Source: an uncultured Saprospiraceae bacterium
GTDB lineage: Bacteria; Bacteroidota; Bacteroidia; Chitinophagales; Saprospiraceae
DNA length: 7,017 nt
NCBI GenBank assembly: GCA_937942405.1
Contig: CALDEN010000292.1
Location: 1 to 7,017 of the forward strand
Reading direction: 5' to 3'
Below are positions 1-7,017 of this stretch, in pieces. The position numbers and the translations under genes were made by a program. The notes under the pieces were generated by a model. The model had not been told where the DNA came from. It searched no databases and saw only the letters and a program-made list of their open reading frames with translations. How positions within the stretch are numbered: the stretch's first letter is position 1; each line of letters begins with the position of its first letter.

Positions 1-138
1 TTAGAATTTAAGAAAGAAGGATAGGAAGTAGGTAAAAGGCGGGTGTCTGTAATTTCGTTATGTAAATATCGAACACTTCAGTTTAAGATGTTGGATTTCT
101 TGATAACTGATCGACAGACCAAATAAGTGATTATTATT
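1..138. other. Non-coding stretch downstream of the response regulator
   Basis: No supportable gene lies between the window edge and the regulator's stop codon. All three plus-strand frames meet a stop within the first 24 bases; the longest is a seven-codon tail ending at the TAG at 22-24. That tail could be the end of a convergent gene or chance. On the minus strand, the frame ending at 1-3 is open for only 18 codons and has no ATG. A 6-bp inverted repeat (78-83 with 105-110) has a 21-base loop and no GC-rich stem or following T-run, so I do not call it a terminator. The operon's terminator is either outside the window or not of the intrinsic type. Confidence 0.6.
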
Positions 139-924
139 TTAAATCAAGTTCCGCTTTTTAAGGATTTTCATGGTCGTAGATCTTTTTCGCTGAGCTATGT
201 TTTTTATCGTTCCATCATTGAGCTCAAAGCAATTATCTTGTTTGTTCAGTTTATGGATGTAACTGAAATTGATGATATCTCCGTGATGAATTCTTAAAAA
301 GAAGTGCTCCGTAGCCTCTTCTTCTGAAGGCAATAATTTTTCGTATTCCCCGAGGTTCTTGGAAGAAATAATTTTACGGCCATCACTTAGAAATAACCAT
401 GTCGCACTTCCATCTGCTTCTAGTCTTATGATGTCTGATATCTGAATATACTCTCTCCCCTCTTTTGCTGGAATGGCTATCTTATGTTTTTCAACTTTGG
501 GTTCATTTAGATCCGCTATCAGCTCTTTTAATTGATCATAGTCATTCTGTGTATGGATTATCTTTTCTAGTTCATTTAAAGAGTTCAGGAGCTCGTCAAT
601 ATTGACTGGCTTCAGTATATAATTAAAGGCATGAAATTTTATAGCTCTTAATGCAAATCCTTCGTAAGCCGTTATAAAAATGACATGGTATTTTCTTTTA
701 GGCAATTGCTTTAGTAGATCGAACCCCGATTCGTAAGGCATATTGATATCGAGTAACAATAGATTAGGCTGTAATTTTTCGATTAATTTAATAGCCACTT
801 TGGCCGATTCTGCCTCTGCTATAATCTCGGTGTTATCGGCATATTTATTTATTATCGCTTTAATGGTATTCCGACTCTTGGCCTCATCATCGATGATTAT
901 CGCTTTTATTTCTTTTTCATTCAT
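139..924 (-). CDS. LytTR-family response regulator (receiver + LytTR DNA-binding domain)
   Basis: This is a cytoplasmic transcriptional response regulator of 261 residues, a normal length for the LytR/AlgR family. The receiver domain (about residues 6-125) has the complete catalytic set: acidic pair Asp12/Asp13, phosphoacceptor Asp59 in LLLLDINMP, Thr85 at the end of VIFIT, and Lys105 in NYILKP. A short charged linker (about 126-147) leads to a LytTR DNA-binding domain (about 148-257), recognised by the segment IRLEADGSATWLFLSDGR and by FFLRIHHGDIINFSYI. The start ATG overlaps the TAA of the upstream kinase gene by one base (TAATG on the minus strand), so the two are almost certainly co-transcribed and probably translationally coupled. 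No Shine-Dalgarno sequence is visible before the start. Kinase of this type plus LytTR regulator is a standard cognate pairing, so I infer that it takes phosphate from the neighbouring kinase. Its target promoters cannot be named from sequence. The family assignment is secure. Confidence 0.97.
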   Translation of the reverse strand: MNEKEIKAIIIDDEAKSRNTIKAIINKYADNTEIIAEAESAKVAIKLIEKLQPNLLLLDINMPYESGFDLLKQLPKRKYHVIFITAYEGFALRAIKFHAFNYILKPVNIDELLNSLNELEKIIHTQNDYDQLKELIADLNEPKVEKHKIAIPAKEGREYIQISDIIRLEADGSATWLFLSDGRKIISSKNLGEYEKLLPSEEEATEHFFLRIHHGDIINFSYIHKLNKQDNCFELNDGTIKNIAQRKRSTTMKILKKRNLI

Positions 925-3899
925 TATTCGTGTATTGGTAATTCGAGTGTAATGATTGTTCCTGGATATTTTTTATCCTCTGGATTCTTTTCTTTTATCG
1001 TCAATATGATTCTTGCATCATACATCTCATTCATCAATTCTAATCGATCATTTATCATTGACATACCTTTAGACTCATGATCTAGCCGATAAGTCTCTTT
1101 AAATTTTCGGGCATTTTCTAGTCCGATCCCGTTGTCTTCTATGTTTATACGTATTCCGATTGGGGTTTTTCGTATTTCGATATTTAGCATTCCTGACTCT
1201 GGTCGATGCATCAGCCCATGGTTAATTGCATTTTCGACAAAGGGCTGGATAATCATCGTCGGAATTTCACAGGTATTTTTATCTATCTTTTCATCTACCT
1301 TAATCGCGTAATTGAACTTTTCATTAAATCGCAACTTTTCCAATTCCAAGTACAAATTGAGCATATCTAACTCTTGATATATATAGATATACTTTTCTTT
1401 GGACGCATCTAATATTTTACGCATCAGATTGGCAAAAGAACTTATATATCTATTGGCCTCTCTGCTATCGTTATTAAAAATATAATCTTGTATAGAGTGC
1501 AGTGCATTAAACAAAAAATGGGGATTCATCTGACTCCTGATCGCCTGCATCTCTAACTCTGCAAACCTTTGATTAATTGCAGCCTCTTTCTGTGCCTTAT
1601 TTTGAGTTTTACTTATCCTAAACTGAACATACAAAAACATCATCAGCAATGTTACACAAATACATCCTACTATAAACCACCATTGATTCCACCATGGTTT
1701 AGATATATTAAACCGTAGAATTTCAGAATTGGCAAGTGCATTTCCTTGTACGTCATTGGCTTTAAGCCGAAATGTATAATTCCCAGGTTGTAGAGCCTGA
1801 TATTCCTTAAAACCGTCAGATGTTGTGTACCATGAGGTATCGATACCGGTCATCTGAAATTGATAATTTATTTTACCTAGACTCTGATATGAAAGAGCAG
1901 CAAATTCGATACGTATATTATTCTGGTCATGATTTAGATCATAGGATGGTTGTATAATCTGAGCAATATTATCTATTTCTACAGATTGTATTATAAGCGG
2001 GGATCTATAGTTGCTTTGGGTAGTCTTATCACGATTTGCCGAACGTTGAATAGGGATTTTAGAAACTCCGTTTTTAGTAGCTGCATAAATAAATCCATCA
2101 TCAATGAAGACGTCATTTACTTCGTCAGAGGCCAATCCATGTGCTAGAGAGTAGCTTTTAATTTCATAATTGCAATCATCGGCATTAGCCGATAAAGAAC
2201 GAACACTTACCACACCTTTGTTCGTAGCCGCCCAAACCACATTATCCTTGATGACTAAGGATTTAATAATATACCCATCTAATTCATCGATGGCACAAAG
2301 TATAGATTCTTTATCATGGAATAAACCATAACCATCAGATCCGATCCACAGGCCATTATCTGAATCCACTTCTAAATCCGTCACGGTAAGTGTACTGACT
2401 GGATGATTAGGCCCAAGGTCTATTAAACTTCCATCTTTATATCTACTAATGCCAGAAGTCCTTCCTATCCATACATAACCAAACAAATCTTGGGTAATAG
2501 AATAAGATCTAGTACTATCCAATTTATTAATCACAAAATGATCTTCCTTAAATTCTATTTGAGTAACACCATCCGCACTCGCTATATACAATCTATTATC
2601 TGGCCCCATTTTCAACGCCTTGACAGTTGCTCTGAATATGGCTTTGAGTGATTCAGTCCTTCCTGATAAAATGCTATTTAAACGATACGTATATTTCTCC
2701 GAATTCAATAAATCCAAATTTTCCAATCTAAAACAGCCAAATTGATCTGTAGCTACCCATAATTTCCCGTATCCGTCCTGAATCATATCTCTGCATCCTT
2801 CAAGACCAGTTTCTATAATGAGATCTAAATTTCCATCATTGTATTTGTAAATATTGCCTTCATAGGTTGCAACAAGTATATTACCCTCAACATCCTTTAT
2901 TATTTTCGTTGCTTTTTGTTTGCTTTGTTTTTCTTGAGGTCCTAAATAGAAAGATTCACTGTCTGCACTTAAACTGGACAAAAAGTAAAGTCCATCATTG
3001 GAACTTAACCAATAATTACCTTCTCGATCAAAAAATATTTTATTTATTTCTAAGTCATAAAAAAGATTTAGGCCTTGTTTGACTTTACCCTCATTGTTGA
3101 CAAAAATTACTTTTTCTGTATTTTTCAGAAAAACTCCGTTACGTACAAAAAATGATTTCTCAATCTTTTTATTAAAACCCAGTTGCTCTAAATTATAATG
3201 AGCCAATACTCCTTTTTCAAGAAACTCTATCCCCATAGGAAAAGTCCAAAAATGAGTATCACCGAACCAAGAAGAACCAAAATACTTTGCGTAAATATTA
3301 TCATCTTGCAGCTTGAGTACAGATTCCACTCCTTCTTTTACCTGAAATACATTAGATGGTTTTTCTACCACTTCGCTACTATTTAAGGTAAAGCTTTCGT
3401 AGTTAAGGCTATCTTCATATATTAAATATCTAACTAGAGAGTTTCCCATTTCTCTCAATCGATCTGGAGATTCAAAGAAATAATTTATTCGATCATTTTT
3501 AGATTGAAGAAAATGAGCCCCATTTTTCCCAAAATAATGATAATGTAGACCTAGGTTACCCACAGAATCTAAGGTTTTAAATACATTATCCTCGATATAA
3601 CATACCACATCTAGCGTATTAAGCCAGATACGTCCCGAATCATCCTTTACAAACCCAAAAACATCATTATGTGGTAAACCATCTTTTACGGTGTAATTGG
3701 TAAAATTCTGGCCATCGAATCTAGATACCCCCTTATCAGTTGCAATCCATATTAAACCTAAATCATCCTGAATCACATCATAAATCAACGAACTGGGCAA
3801 TCCATCCTCTACTTGATAACGTTTATAGACGGGATTACTAGCGACTAACTGGAGAGTTAGAAATATGAAGCTTAATATATGAAGGGCTTTCACTAACAT
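924..3899 (-). CDS. Propeller-sensing, LytS-type membrane histidine kinase
   Basis: This is a 991-residue sensor kinase. Residues 1-21 form a signal peptide (MLVK, then a hydrophobic run ending LVAS). Residues 30-616 are a periplasmic beta-propeller region. I can see ten blade-like motifs of the type [LI]W[IV]A/G..xGl, for example IWIATDKGVSRFDG (50-63), LWVATDQFG (380-388), VWIGRTSGISRYKDG (477-490) and FIYAATKNGVSKI (603-615). Residues about 105-285 lack clear motifs. A Y_Y_Y immunoglobulin-like domain follows (about 633-735, with the W/Y-rich segment SWYTTSDGF and LQPGNYTFRLKA), then one membrane helix (741-760) and a short helical linker. The kinase core has phosphoacceptor His794 in SQMNPHFLFNAL, N-box PFVENAINHGL (887-896), and ATP-lid glycines DNGIG (922-926) and KGMSMIND (944-951). 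All key residues are present, so it should be active. The chosen start is the only one that gives a complete signal peptide. Unlike the Bacteroides hybrid systems, it has no fused receiver or AraC domain; the regulator is the separate gene just downstream. The ligand is unknown. Confidence 0.97.
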   Translation of the reverse strand: MLVKALHILSFIFLTLQLVASNPVYKRYQVEDGLPSSLIYDVIQDDLGLIWIATDKGVSRFDGQNFTNYTVKDGLPHNDVFGFVKDDSGRIWLNTLDVVCYIEDNVFKTLDSVGNLGLHYHYFGKNGAHFLQSKNDRINYFFESPDRLREMGNSLVRYLIYEDSLNYESFTLNSSEVVEKPSNVFQVKEGVESVLKLQDDNIYAKYFGSSWFGDTHFWTFPMGIEFLEKGVLAHYNLEQLGFNKKIEKSFFVRNGVFLKNTEKVIFVNNEGKVKQGLNLFYDLEINKIFFDREGNYWLSSNDGLYFLSSLSADSESFYLGPQEKQSKQKATKIIKDVEGNILVATYEGNIYKYNDGNLDLIIETGLEGCRDMIQDGYGKLWVATDQFGCFRLENLDLLNSEKYTYRLNSILSGRTESLKAIFRATVKALKMGPDNRLYIASADGVTQIEFKEDHFVINKLDSTRSYSITQDLFGYVWIGRTSGISRYKDGSLIDLGPNHPVSTLTVTDLEVDSDNGLWIGSDGYGLFHDKESILCAIDELDGYIIKSLVIKDNVVWAATNKGVVSVRSLSANADDCNYEIKSYSLAHGLASDEVNDVFIDDGFIYAATKNGVSKIPIQRSANRDKTTQSNYRSPLIIQSVEIDNIAQIIQPSYDLNHDQNNIRIEFAALSYQSLGKINYQFQMTGIDTSWYTTSDGFKEYQALQPGNYTFRLKANDVQGNALANSEILRFNISKPWWNQWWFIVGCICVTLLMMFLYVQFRISKTQNKAQKEAAINQRFAELEMQAIRSQMNPHFLFNALHSIQDYIFNNDSREANRYISSFANLMRKILDASKEKYIYIYQELDMLNLYLELEKLRFNEKFNYAIKVDEKIDKNTCEIPTMIIQPFVENAINHGLMHRPESGMLNIEIRKTPIGIRINIEDNGIGLENARKFKETYRLDHESKGMSMINDRLELMNEMYDARIILTIKEKNPEDKKYPGTIITLELPIHE

Positions 3900-4028
3900 T
3901 TAGACTTTATACAAGGATAAAAAGGTACAAAAGCCAATCCAAAATGGAAGACTATTAAAGAATTACATATCTAATTTTTGATTATATGTTTATTCGTTGC
4001 ATTTTTATAGTGTATTATAAAACTAAGG
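3900..4028. promoter_or_regulatory. Divergent intergenic region between the kinase operon and the TPR gene
   Basis: These 129 very AT-rich bases separate two divergent start codons, so they should carry both promoters. Neither promoter is a good match to the Bacteroidota consensus (TTG, about 20 bases, TAnnTTTG). The nearest candidate for the kinase operon is TACCTTTT on the minus strand (3927 to 3920), which matches seven of eight positions but has no well-spaced TTG. For the TPR gene, TAATTTTTG (3972-3980) is one base too long. I treat both as weak candidates only. No open frame of useful size lies here. The in-frame TAG at 4008-4010 bounds the TPR gene's possible starts on the left. Confidence 0.5.
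4003..4022. repeat. Perfect 7-bp inverted repeat just upstream of the TPR start codon
   Basis: TTTTATA (4003-4009) and TATAAAA (4016-4022) are exact reverse complements separated by six bases; the right arm ends six bases before the ATG at 4029. It could be a protein-binding site or a weak hairpin in the leader. It is made only of A and T in an AT-rich region, so chance is a real possibility. Confidence 0.35.
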
Positions 4029-7017
4029 ATGTTTAAAAATCTATACAGTTATTTAACAATTTTACTGTTACTACACAGTGCCTATCTCACTGGTCAGGAG
4101 ACCATACAATTTGACGAATCGATGGTTCTTTTAAAAAAGGCCGAGGAATTGTATGCTCATAATGAACTCGGTCTATGCTTACAGCTTATCGACAGGATCA
4201 ATAAATTACCGCTCCATCAATCATCCTCTACACTTGCCAAGGCAGAAATCTTGGGGGCGAGAGCAGCGTTACAAATGAATATCGAAAATGCAGATCTGGC
4301 ACTTCAAGAAACACTGATTAAGTATCATCCATCACAGGAGACAGCTGACGGATATTTTGACTTAGGTCAATATTATTTTGCCAATAAGCAATACGACAAA
4401 AGCATAGAGCACTTTAGCAGAGTTACTGATCCCCAGTTCCAAGAAGAAGTTAATTATAAACTAGGATATGCCCATTTTGTAAAAAAGGATTTTGCAAAAG
4501 CCAAACGTTATTTTGGCCCTAGCCTGATGAATAAAGGCCCCTATTTTTACAATATTAACTACTACGATGGCATGTGTAGCTATTTCGAAAAAGACTACTC
4601 TGCAGCCATAAAATCATTTAGACGAGTAGAAAAATCTCCACAGTATCAGCAGTATGTACCTTATTACATCACTCAGATCCACTTTGCCAAAGATGAACTC
4701 GATCAACTCATAAGCTATGCAGAGCCAAAATCAACCAACGATAAATTAAAAAACATCAATCGCATACGTCTCCTCATCGGACAAGCCTACTACAAAAAAG
4801 GCAATTTCCAAAAAGCACTCGAACACCTCGAATATTATGAGTCTACAACGGATAAACTGACCAAAGAAGAATTTTATCAGCTCGCATATACTCAGTATCA
4901 AAATAAACAGTGGCAAAAAGCTGCAGAAAACTTTAAGGAGCTCAATCAGCTAGACACCGACTTAGGTCAATTATCCAATTACTACCTTGCGGACTGTTAC
5001 TTAAACTTAGACGATAAGGTATCTGCACGATCTGCATTCAAGAAAGTAGCTAGAAGTAATTTTAACGCAAGCATTCAAGAAGAAGCACACTTTAACTTTG
5101 GAAAACTGTCTGCCCAAGAAGGATATGATACCGATGCCATAAATACATTGAGCTTTTTTAAAGAAGGTTCAAAATTTTATAATGAGTCCCAGTCTATACT
5201 CTCTCAACTGTTTCTACGTACCAATGATTACGACAGAAGCATCGCAGCATTAGAAAACATTTCTAACAAATCACTCGAACTTAAATCGGCCTATCAAGTG
5301 GTCACTCTATCTTCTGCCCTACAATCGTATCAGGAAGGAGACTTGGATTTGGCTTTAAGCCAAATAAAAAAATCACTAAAAAGTCCTATAAGTCCAGACT
5401 TCAAAGCTCAATCACTGTTCTGGGAGTCATTAATCTATCAAGAGAAAGGTGATCTGTCAAAAAGTAAAAAAGGATTTGACCTATACTTCGACAATAAGCC
5501 CAACAAAAACGCACTACCTCCTGACTGCCAGCCGAGTAAAGCAAATTATTACCAAGCCTATAATTTCTTAAAGAAAGATGACTATGAAAGGGCTCTCGCT
5601 TTTTTTGAAAAATCAATTAAGGCTGATCTAAAAGAACCGCACTTAACGGATGCTACTATACGTTCAGGCGACTGTCTCTTTGGGCTTAACAGATATAGCA
5701 AGGCTCGCTACTACTACCAGACCGCTCAGAGCAAAGACCCTATAACTGCTGCGTATGCTCATTACCAAAACGCCATTATCGAAGGACTTGAGGGCAAGAC
5801 CTACGAAAAAATAATCGTCTTAGACGAACTATTAAAAAAATATCCAGATAGTGAATATGTCGATGATGCTTACTTAGAACTAGGTGATAGCTATACCCTT
5901 CTAGGCAATAACGCTGAAGCTTTTGAAGCATACGAACAACTGATCCTCAACTTCCAAGATAGATCTGTACTGATCAATCAAGCCCTCCTAAAATTAGGAC
6001 TATCCAGTTATAATCAAGGCGATCTAAAGAGTGCGATAAAGTACTACAAAAAAGTAATGGCCAACAATCCTACCGGAAAAGAAAGCACAGAAGCTCTAGC
6101 CTCGATCGAAGAAATCTATATAAACAACCTAGGTCAGTCAAAAGAATATCTCGATTACTTAGACAATCTACCTAATTACGAAATCAAAGAAGGTTCTAGG
6201 GACTCTCTCAATTATAGGATCGCAGAAATACAATTTGAAAATGGAGAATACGTAAAGGCTACTAGAAGTTTTACAGATTACATCACTACACACCCCAAAG
6301 GCATCTATATAATCCCTGCCTACTTTAACAGAGCAGAAAGTGAGACCTTCTCTAAAAACTATCAAAAGGCTCTGCCTGACTATGAAGTCGTTATCGACAA
6401 AGGAGTAAGTTCTTATTACGAAACCAGTCTCCAGAAAGCCAGTGTCATAAGCCTCAATGAACTGCAAGACTATACCAAAGCGTACACCTATAGCACGGCT
6501 CTTATAAACTTCAGTTCAGATCCTCAACTAAAGCATCAGGCAGAACTTAATGCAATGCAGAGTGCATACAAGTCTGATCGTTTAGAAGAAGCAAATACCC
6601 TTGCCTCTGTCCTCCTTCAAAATACACTGTCCAATGTTGAGGATAAAGTAGCCGCTTCATTTGTAATCGGAAAACACTCTGCGGCTACCCAGAAAACTAC
6701 TCAAGCCGTAGAAGCTTTCAACTATGTCATCCGCAATAATAGTGGATCATTGGCTGCGGAGTCTAGCTATCTACTTTCAGAATTATTTTACACCACTAAT
6801 CAACTAGAGCAAGCCGAACAACAATGTAAATCCACCAATAGTGTAAGCAGTAACTACCCTTACTGGATCGCTAAAAGTTTACTGCTCTTATCAGACATCT
6901 ATCTGGCTAAAAGTGATCTATTTAATGCTAGAGCAGCTACTGAAGCGGTCATAGAAAATTTCAATGAAGATCCTGAAATCATCAAAGAAGCTGAACTAAA
7001 ACTTGCACAAATTAAAA
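4029..7017 (+). CDS. Large exported tetratricopeptide-repeat protein (3' end outside the window)
   Basis: An uninterrupted frame of 996 codons runs from the ATG at 4029 to the window edge without a stop, so the gene is partial at its 3' end. The ATG is the first after an in-frame TAG at 4008-4010 and opens a signal peptide (MFKNLYSYLTILLLLHSAYL, cleavage near residues 22-23). There is no lipobox cysteine, so it should be a soluble periplasmic or exported protein rather than a lipoprotein. From about residue 30 onward it is nearly all TPR-like helical pairs, with twenty or more units. Clear ones are ADGYFDLGQYYFANKQYDKS (106-125), IGQAYYKKGNFQKALEHL (250-267), YQAYNFLKKDDYERALAFFE (508-527), AYLELGDSYTLLGNNAEAFEAY (614-635) and KLGLSSYNQGDLKSAIKYYK (655-674). 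No catalytic domain is visible. TPR solenoids bind other proteins, so a scaffold or assembly role in the cell envelope is an inference. Units resembling YbgF/CpoB or BamD may earn it such labels in databases, but I cannot support either function. It is transcribed away from the kinase operon. Confidence 0.93.
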   Translation, partial: MFKNLYSYLTILLLLHSAYLTGQETIQFDESMVLLKKAEELYAHNELGLCLQLIDRINKLPLHQSSSTLAKAEILGARAALQMNIENADLALQETLIKYHPSQETADGYFDLGQYYFANKQYDKSIEHFSRVTDPQFQEEVNYKLGYAHFVKKDFAKAKRYFGPSLMNKGPYFYNINYYDGMCSYFEKDYSAAIKSFRRVEKSPQYQQYVPYYITQIHFAKDELDQLISYAEPKSTNDKLKNINRIRLLIGQAYYKKGNFQKALEHLEYYESTTDKLTKEEFYQLAYTQYQNKQWQKAAENFKELNQLDTDLGQLSNYYLADCYLNLDDKVSARSAFKKVARSNFNASIQEEAHFNFGKLSAQEGYDTDAINTLSFFKEGSKFYNESQSILSQLFLRTNDYDRSIAALENISNKSLELKSAYQVVTLSSALQSYQEGDLDLALSQIKKSLKSPISPDFKAQSLFWESLIYQEKGDLSKSKKGFDLYFDNKPNKNALPPDCQPSKANYYQAYNFLKKDDYERALAFFEKSIKADLKEPHLTDATIRSGDCLFGLNRYSKARYYYQTAQSKDPITAAYAHYQNAIIEGLEGKTYEKIIVLDELLKKYPDSEYVDDAYLELGDSYTLLGNNAEAFEAYEQLILNFQDRSVLINQALLKLGLSSYNQGDLKSAIKYYKKVMANNPTGKESTEALASIEEIYINNLGQSKEYLDYLDNLPNYEIKEGSRDSLNYRIAEIQFENGEYVKATRSFTDYITTHPKGIYIIPAYFNRAESETFSKNYQKALPDYEVVIDKGVSSYYETSLQKASVISLNELQDYTKAYTYSTALINFSSDPQLKHQAELNAMQSAYKSDRLEEANTLASVLLQNTLSNVEDKVAASFVIGKHSAATQKTTQAVEAFNYVIRNNSGSLAAESSYLLSELFYTTNQLEQAEQQCKSTNSVSSNYPYWIAKSLLLLSDIYLAKSDLFNARAATEAVIENFNEDPEIIKEAELKLAQIK

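Noticed and set aside
1..24. Possible C-terminal tail of a convergent plus-strand gene ending at TAG 22-24
   Set aside because: Seven codons at the window edge carry no usable evidence, and any random edge would give something similar.
78..110. Possible terminator stem (TCAGTT at 78-83, AACTGA at 105-110)
   Set aside because: The stem is only 6 bp with a 21-base loop and no T-run after it on the transcript side, so it is not a credible intrinsic terminator.
743..952. Plus-strand open frame of 69 codons opposite the regulator gene
   Set aside because: It lies antisense within the well-supported receiver-domain coding sequence and the overlap with the kinase end. It is a shadow of the real frame with no recognisable domain.
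1950..3386. Three short plus-strand open frames (1950-2147, 2867-3082, 3198-3386) opposite the kinase gene
   Set aside because: All are antisense to conserved propeller and Y_Y_Y coding sequence, with low-complexity hydrophobic or basic translations and no initiation signals. They are shadows.
3978..4011. Sigma-70-like TTGATT (3978-3983) with TATAGT (4006-4011)
   Set aside because: The spacer is 22 bases, well over the usual 17, and Bacteroidota primary promoters use a different consensus.
4045..4069. LytTR-like half-sites ACAGTT (4045) and ACTGTT (4064)
   Set aside because: Start-to-start spacing is 19 bases, shorter than the usual two-turn spacing; the matches are partial, and both lie inside the TPR signal-peptide codons. 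This is more likely chance.
5401..6467. Two minus-strand open frames (5401-5616 and 6168-6467) opposite the TPR gene
   Set aside because: The plus-strand TPR frame is continuous and clearly coding through both. The reverse frames show no family features.

Overview
The window looks like an ordinary chromosomal segment from a member of the Bacteroidota. This rests on three things: AT-rich DNA, a kinase of the 'two-component regulator propeller / Y_Y_Y' architecture that is typical of that phylum, and no clear Shine-Dalgarno spacing in front of the starts. I cannot place it below phylum level. I see no mobile element, CRISPR array, tRNA or rRNA.

Layout: positions 1-138 hold no gene I can support. 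Positions 139-3899 are a two-gene minus-strand operon. The promoter-proximal gene (3899 down to 924) encodes a 991-residue membrane sensor histidine kinase with a large periplasmic beta-propeller region, a Y_Y_Y domain, one membrane helix and a LytS-type kinase core. Its stop overlaps the start of the second gene (924 down to 139), a LytTR-type response regulator that is very probably its partner. A 129-bp divergent intergenic region (3900-4028) follows. From 4029 to the window's right edge runs a plus-strand gene for an exported, almost entirely tetratricopeptide-repeat protein. It has 996 codons in view and no stop, so its end lies outside the window.

Working model: the propeller domain senses something in the periplasm. 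The kinase autophosphorylates on His794 and passes phosphate to Asp59 of the regulator, which binds target promoters through its LytTR domain. The divergent TPR protein is probably a periplasmic or envelope-associated protein-interaction scaffold. Its shared intergenic region makes it a candidate target or signalling neighbour of the two-component system, but nothing in the sequence proves a link. The signal, the regulon and the role of the TPR protein cannot be read from this window. I did not find a convincing new system here; the findings are modest and scored accordingly.
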